A stretch of 5,007 nt of DNA, from NCBI GenBank assembly GCA_903847545.1, contig CAINDZ010000178.1, forward strand, positions 1 through 5,007, written 5' to 3'. Position numbers and translations under genes: made by a program. The notes beneath the pieces are model-generated. The model ran no database searches. It had not been told where the DNA came from and saw nothing but the letters and a program-made list of their open reading frames with translations. Source of the stretch: an uncultured bacterium (GTDB lineage: Bacteria; Krumholzibacteriota; Krumholzibacteriia; LZORAL124-64-63). Shown here piece after piece: positions 1 to 5,007 of this stretch. How positions within the stretch are numbered: the stretch's first letter is position 1; each line of letters begins with the position of its first letter.

Positions 1-849
1 CGCGCACCACCGCCGCGCCGGCGCGCCACGCGGCCGCCAGCGCGGCCAGGCTGCCCGGCAGCCGGTCGGCCGCCCCGGCACCCACCATGGCGCCCGCCGC
101 CGATCCCGCCACGGCGCCGATGAAGCTCTTCCGCGAGGCCCCCACCAGCAGCGGCCGGTCGCCGGCCGCCCGCGCGGCCTCGCGCAGCAACGCCAGGTTG
201 TGCTCGGGCAGCTTGCCGAAGCCGATGCCCGGGTCCAGGGCCAGGCGCCCCGGCGCCACGCCGGCGGCCTCGAACGCCGCCGCGCGCGCGGCCAGCCAGG
301 CGGCCACCTCGCCGACCACGTCGTCGTAGGTGGGCGCGTCCTGCATCGTGCCCGGCGTGCCGCGCATGTGCATCAGCACCACGCCGCACCCGGCCGCCGC
401 CGCCACCGCGGCCATGCGTGCGTCATGCGTTCCGGCGCTGATGTCGTTGATCGCGTCGGCGCCCTCGCCGAGCGCCGCCTCGGCCGTCGCCGCCCGCACC
501 GTGTCGACGGTGATGGGCAGGCCGGTCCGCCCGCGCAGCGCCCGCAGCACCGGCAGCAGCCGCGCCTGCTCCTCGTCGGCGCCCACCGGCGCCGCGCCCG
601 GGCGCGACGACTCGGCGCCCAGGTCCAGCAGGTCGGCGCCCTCGTCGGCCAGGCGCAGGGCAAGGTCGACGGCGGCCTCGACCGACGCGGCCCGCGAGCC
701 CTCCCAGAAGCTGTCGGGGGTCAGGTTGACGATGCCCATCAGCAGCGGCCGCCCCGCCGCCCGCAGGCGCACGCGCCCGAGGTCCCACGCGGGGGCGGAA
801 AAGGGGGCCCGGGGGCCCCCTTCCGTGTCGTGCGGGTGCCGCGGAGCGG

Positions 850-853
<4 letters not shown>
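1..853 (-). CDS. folP: dihydropteroate synthase (partial, C-terminus beyond left edge)
   Basis: Dihydropteroate synthase joins p-aminobenzoate to 6-hydroxymethyl-7,8-dihydropterin diphosphate to give 7,8-dihydropteroate in folate synthesis. It is cytosolic and is the sulfonamide target. 284 codons are present. Visible family motifs: LLMGIVNLTPDSF (37-49; N43 is the usual metal/phosphate-binding Asn), LDLGAESSRPGA (76-87), TVDT (115-118), AINDISAG (134-141), MHMRGTPGTMQ (161-171), DPGIGFGK (207-214) and LLVGASRKSFIG (235-246). The window ends at R284, which should be the Arg of the terminal RVHD motif, so only a short tail is missing. The ATG at 853 overlaps the ftsH stop (ATGA), indicating translational coupling; the upstream Shine-Dalgarno is weak. 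No other start codon occurs before W23, which fits the family's first strand, so this start is well supported. Deviations from the usual sequence are mild: SFWEG for SFSDG and ESSRPG for ESTRPG. Residues 1-20 are a non-conserved, Pro/His/Gly-rich leader. Confidence 0.95.
801..822 (-). terminator. perfect GC hairpin with short T-run inside the start of folP
   Basis: Two perfectly complementary 10-base arms (801-810 and 813-822) flank a 2-base centre; in practice a slightly shorter stem with a 4-6 base loop would form. On the minus strand, which is the coding strand here, the 3' arm runs straight into TTTTCC, so the element looks like a short intrinsic terminator or attenuator for transcripts coming from ftsH. 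It covers folP codons 11-18, which encode a non-conserved leader. The T-run is only four bases and two of those lie within the stem, so strong termination is doubtful. It could instead limit folP translation, or be a chance product of GC-rich sequence. Confidence 0.4.
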
Positions 854-2973
<2,120 letters not shown>

Positions 2974-4383
2974 TTATTTGCGCGTTCCTCGCGTCGTAGG
3001 GGAATGCCTGCGGATGATGGAGATAGTAACCATCACCCCTGATCCCGGCAACAGCCGGGTACGCTCGTCGCGGGCCACGCCGACGACCCACAGGATGCCT
3101 TCGTCGTCGGTGACCACCAGCGCCCCGGGCCGCGCCGAGGCCGGCGTGCGCGCCTCTCGCAGCAGGTCGCTGACCTTTTTCGACCCGCCCAGTCCCAGTG
3201 GCCGCAGGCGGTCGCCCTCGCGCCAGCCGCGCACCCGCAGGTTGCCCTTCAGGTTGGCCGCCGGGCAGGCCAGCCGCCAGGTGGCCGGGTCGGCCGGGTC
3301 GCCCACCCCCTGGGGCCCGGGGTCGGCGCCCTCGGGCAGGCGCGCCACCTCGGGCCGCCAGTCCTCGGGCCGCGATTCCTCATGCCCGCCCGCCGCCGCG
3401 TCCCCCGTACCCGCGGACAGCCGGTCGAATTCACGCACCAGCCGCCGGCCCCCCGGCAGGTCCAGCCCGCCGCCCGAGGCGCCGTCGCGCAGCCAGGCCA
3501 GGATCGTCGCCACGTGGACGGCCTCCAGCCGCTCCGGCATTCCCAGCCACGCCCGCAGCACGCGCGCGGCCAGCGCGGGGGGCAGGTCCAGCAGGGCTCC
3601 CACGCGCAGGTCCTCGCCGTCGCGCACTGCGGCCAGCGACGTGGCCGCCAGCTCCTCGAGCAGTCCCAGATCCGCCTCCAGCAGGTCGGCCAGCCGCGCC
3701 GGGCCCTCCAGGCAGCCCTCGCCGAACACGCCCTGCAGCACGGGGATCACCTCGCGCCGCAACCGCGCCCGTACGTTGTCACCATCCAGGTTCGTGGCAT
3801 CCAGGCGCCACGGCTGGCCCTGCGCCTCCAGGCAGGCGACGATCGCCACGCGGTCCCAACCCAGCAGGGGATGGATGAACGCCCCGGCCACCGGGCGGAT
3901 GCCCCGCAGCCCGTCGGGCCCGGTCCCGCGCATCAGGCGCATCAGCACCGTCTCGACCTGGTCGTCGCGGTGGTGGCCGGTGGCGACGCAGCCCGGTCCG
4001 CCCAGGCTCGCCAGCGCATCCAGCAGGAAGCGGCGCCGCAGGTGGCGGGCAGCCTCCTCGATCCCGGCGCCGCGCTCCCGCGCCGCCGCGCGCGGGTCGG
4101 CCGCGCCCTCCATCAGGCGCACGCCCAGCCGCGCGCACAGGTCGCGGCAGAAGGCCGCATCCAGGTCGCTCTCACCGGGGCGCAGCCCGTGATTCAGGTG
4201 CGCGGCCACCAGCGGCGCCCCCGATGCGGCGGCCCAGGTCCTGGCCACCAGCAGCAGGGCCACCGAGTCGGGCCCGCCCGACAGCGCCACGACCACCCCG
4301 GCCCCGGGCGCACCGGGGCAGGCCACGGCGACCAGGTCGGCCAGGCGCTGCGCGGCGGTATGCAGGTCCAGGGGGCGGGTCAT
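2974..4383 (-). CDS. tilS: tRNA(Ile)-lysidine synthetase
   Basis: TilS uses ATP and lysine to convert C34 of tRNA-Ile2 (anticodon CAU) to lysidine. This switches charging from Met to Ile and decoding from AUG to AUA, and the gene is essential in most bacteria. The 469-residue protein has an N-terminal PP-loop ATPase domain with SGGPDS (35-40), HLNHGLR (62-68) and the TilS signature GHHRDDQVET (136-145) followed by RGTGPDGLRGI. A helical substrate-binding domain follows. After a Gly/Asp/Glu/Pro-rich linker (about 323-368) comes the C-terminal TilS domain, with WREGDRLRPLGLGGSKKVSD and WVVGVARDER. Length is normal for the long, two-C-domain form of the family. The ATG at 4383 has GGAGG five bases upstream. 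The TAA stop touches the ftsH ATG, so ftsH is probably translated by coupling. A tRNA with a CAU anticodon lies just upstream on the same strand, separated from tilS by a terminator. No clear tilS promoter is visible. Confidence 0.96.
   Translation of the reverse strand: MTRPLDLHTAAQRLADLVAVACPGAPGAGVVVALSGGPDSVALLLVARTWAAASGAPLVAAHLNHGLRPGESDLDAAFCRDLCARLGVRLMEGAADPRAAARERGAGIEEAARHLRRRFLLDALASLGGPGCVATGHHRDDQVETVLMRLMRGTGPDGLRGIRPVAGAFIHPLLGWDRVAIVACLEAQGQPWRLDATNLDGDNVRARLRREVIPVLQGVFGEGCLEGPARLADLLEADLGLLEELAATSLAAVRDGEDLRVGALLDLPPALAARVLRAWLGMPERLEAVHVATILAWLRDGASGGGLDLPGGRRLVREFDRLSAGTGDAAAGGHEESRPEDWRPEVARLPEGADPGPQGVGDPADPATWRLACPAANLKGNLRVRGWREGDRLRPLGLGGSKKVSDLLREARTPASARPGALVVTDDEGILWVVGVARDERTRLLPGSGVMVTISIIRRHSPTTRGTRK
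2985..2990 (-). promoter_or_regulatory. ribosome binding site of ftsH (inside the end of tilS)
   Basis: GAGGAA on the minus strand lies within the last tilS codons, eleven bases before the ftsH ATG. The spacing is slightly long. Because the tilS stop is adjacent to the ftsH start, terminating ribosomes may also re-initiate directly. Confidence 0.55.
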
Positions 4384-4388
4384 CGGGG

Positions 4389-4393
4389 CCTCC
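4389..4393 (-). promoter_or_regulatory. ribosome binding site of tilS
   Basis: GGAGG on the minus strand with a five-base spacer (CCCCG) before the ATG at 4383. It is the best Shine-Dalgarno in the window and fixes the tilS start. Confidence 0.75.
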
Positions 4394-4422
4394 GGGCACG
4401 GAACGTGACTCGGGGACGGCGC

Positions 4423-4439
4423 GCCCGGCGAAACCGGGC
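4423..4439 (-). other. perfect 6-bp hairpin in the tilS leader
   Basis: GCCCGG and CCGGGC flank a five-base loop between the tRNA terminator and the tilS ribosome binding site. No T-run follows on either strand, so it is not an intrinsic terminator by itself. It could shape the tilS 5' untranslated region or be incidental in GC-rich DNA. The rest of 4384-4460 shows no convincing -35/-10 pair. Confidence 0.4.
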
Positions 4440-4460
4440 CGGCAGGACGGGAAACGGGAC

Positions 4461-4489
4461 AAAAAAAGCCCGGACGCGAACGTCAGGGC
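4461..4489 (-). terminator. intrinsic terminator of the tRNA gene
   Basis: On the minus strand, arms at 4481-4489 and 4468-4476 (nine bases each, eight pairs and one T-C mismatch) close a TTCG loop and are followed immediately by seven T residues (4467-4461). It starts 12 bases beyond the CCA end of the tRNA, which is the classic arrangement for ending a single-tRNA transcript. It also separates the tRNA unit from tilS unless read-through occurs. Confidence 0.9.
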
Positions 4490-4500
4490 CTCGAAAATGT

Positions 4501-4577
<77 letters not shown>

Positions 4578-4617
4578 ACCCAACATCCAAAGAGCCCACT
4601 CGCGCGGGCGAAGGGGC

Positions 4618-4646
4618 AATCTATCCCCTCGTGCCGGGGTTGTCAA
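4618..4646 (-). promoter_or_regulatory. sigma-70-type promoter of the tRNA gene
   Basis: The minus strand has a perfect -35 TTGACA (4646-4641), a 17-base spacer and a -10 TAGATT (4623-4618), which matches TATAAT at four of six positions. A GC-rich discriminator (GCCCC) follows, typical of stable-RNA promoters under stringent control. Transcription would begin around 4610, giving a leader of roughly 30 bases before the tRNA 5' end for RNase P to remove. The spacer also contains CCCC and GGGG arms separated by seven bases. Confidence 0.7.
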
Positions 4647-4669
4647 GATGGCCCCGGGGGGGCTATGGT
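4640..4669 (+). promoter_or_regulatory. candidate ilvC promoter, leaderless type
   Basis: The plus strand has TTGTCA (4640-4645, five of six to TTGACA), an 18-base spacer and TATGGT (4664-4669, four of six to TATAAT). Six bases then lead to the ilvC ATG at 4676, exactly where transcription would start, so the mRNA would have no 5' leader. The -35 overlaps the tRNA promoter's -35 on the other strand. No tRNA-independent alternative is evident in 4578-4675. Confidence 0.45.
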
Positions 4670-4675
4670 GCGGAC

Positions 4676-5007
4676 ATGGAACACCGCTTCTTCACGTCAT
4701 ATCCGCCGCCGCCGGGCTCCGTGATCGAGCCTGCGGACGTCACACTCGGCCCGCTCGCTGGCTGTACGGTGGCCATCATCGGCTATGGGACGATGGGCCG
4801 CGCCCACGCCCTGAACTTGCGCCGCAGCGGCGTCGCGGTCGTCGTCGGCGCCCGCGACGGGTCGCCGGCGGGCGACAGGGCCCGGGAGGCGGGATTCGCC
4901 GTCCACCCGGTGGCCGCCGCCGTGGCCGCCGCCGACATCGTCATGCTGATGCTGCCGGACACGGCCATGGCCGACGCCTGGCGCGCGGACGTGGCGCCGC
5001 ACCTGAA
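4676..5007 (+). CDS. ilvC: ketol-acid reductoisomerase (partial, N-terminal 110 residues)
   Basis: Acetohydroxyacid isomeroreductase (IlvC) catalyses the Mg- and NADPH-dependent alkyl migration and reduction of 2-acetolactate or 2-aceto-2-hydroxybutyrate in valine, leucine and isoleucine synthesis. The visible part is the Rossmann cofactor domain: VAIIGYGTMGRAHALNLRRSG (32-52) matches the family's GYGSQGHAHALNLRDSG pattern, VVVGARDGSPAGDRAREAGF (55-74) is the cofactor-specificity loop with R60 and S63 placed as in NADPH-using members, and ADIVMLMLPDTAMADAW (86-102) matches ADIVMILLPDE. The conserved GSQGHA is changed to GTMGRA, so this is a divergent member or relative. The N-terminal 29 residues, with a run of four prolines, are poorly conserved. 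The ATG at 4676 is the first in-frame start. There is no good Shine-Dalgarno upstream, only a G-run 15-22 bases away, which fits leaderless expression. The gene runs off the right edge without its catalytic helical domain, so activity cannot be judged. Confidence 0.85.
   Translation, partial: MEHRFFTSYPPPPGSVIEPADVTLGPLAGCTVAIIGYGTMGRAHALNLRRSGVAVVVGARDGSPAGDRAREAGFAVHPVAAAVAAADIVMLMLPDTAMADAWRADVAPHL

Noticed and set aside
4594..4609. Small inverted repeat (GCCC/GGGC) in the tRNA leader
   Set aside because: Only four base pairs; expected by chance at this base composition and removed with the 5' leader.
4697..5002. Minus-strand open frame opposite ilvC
   Set aside because: The plus-strand frame carries clear KARI motifs; this one is His/Arg/Gly-rich with no family match.

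Overview
This is a compact, very GC-rich piece of bacterial chromosome made of housekeeping genes. Third codon positions are overwhelmingly G or C, and several long antisense reading frames stay open as shadows. There is no mobile element, CRISPR array or phage gene. The order tilS-ftsH-folP on one strand resembles the tilS-(hpt)-ftsH-folP neighbourhood found in several bacterial phyla. Together with the base composition and the FtsH and DHPS sequence style, it suggests a high-GC bacterium, possibly a poorly sampled or uncultured lineage. The phylum cannot be fixed from the window.

Region by region: positions 1-4383 hold three tightly packed minus-strand genes, read in the order tilS (tRNA-Ile lysidine synthetase), ftsH (membrane AAA+ zinc protease) and folP (dihydropteroate synthase, cut off at the left edge just before its last conserved motif). 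The stop codon of tilS directly abuts the ATG of ftsH, and the stop of ftsH overlaps the ATG of folP (ATGA), so the three are almost certainly one transcription unit. Positions 4384-4500 are a short intergenic stretch with a good intrinsic terminator for the tRNA upstream and a strong Shine-Dalgarno for tilS. Positions 4501-4577 encode a minus-strand tRNA with a CAU anticodon and an encoded CCA, most likely elongator tRNA-Met. Positions 4578-4675 form a divergent promoter region. From 4676 to the right edge lies the start of a plus-strand ketol-acid reductoisomerase gene (ilvC).

Functionally, tilS and the adjacent tRNA both concern decoding with CAU anticodons. TilS converts the CAU of minor tRNA-Ile2 to lysidine-AU and must not modify tRNA-Met(CAU). 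FtsH handles membrane-protein quality control, FolP makes folate and IlvC makes branched-chain amino acids. No new system stands out. The most interesting signals are regulatory: two divergent promoters whose -35 boxes appear to occupy the same seven bases, a probable leaderless ilvC transcript, and a terminator-like hairpin placed just inside the folP reading frame.
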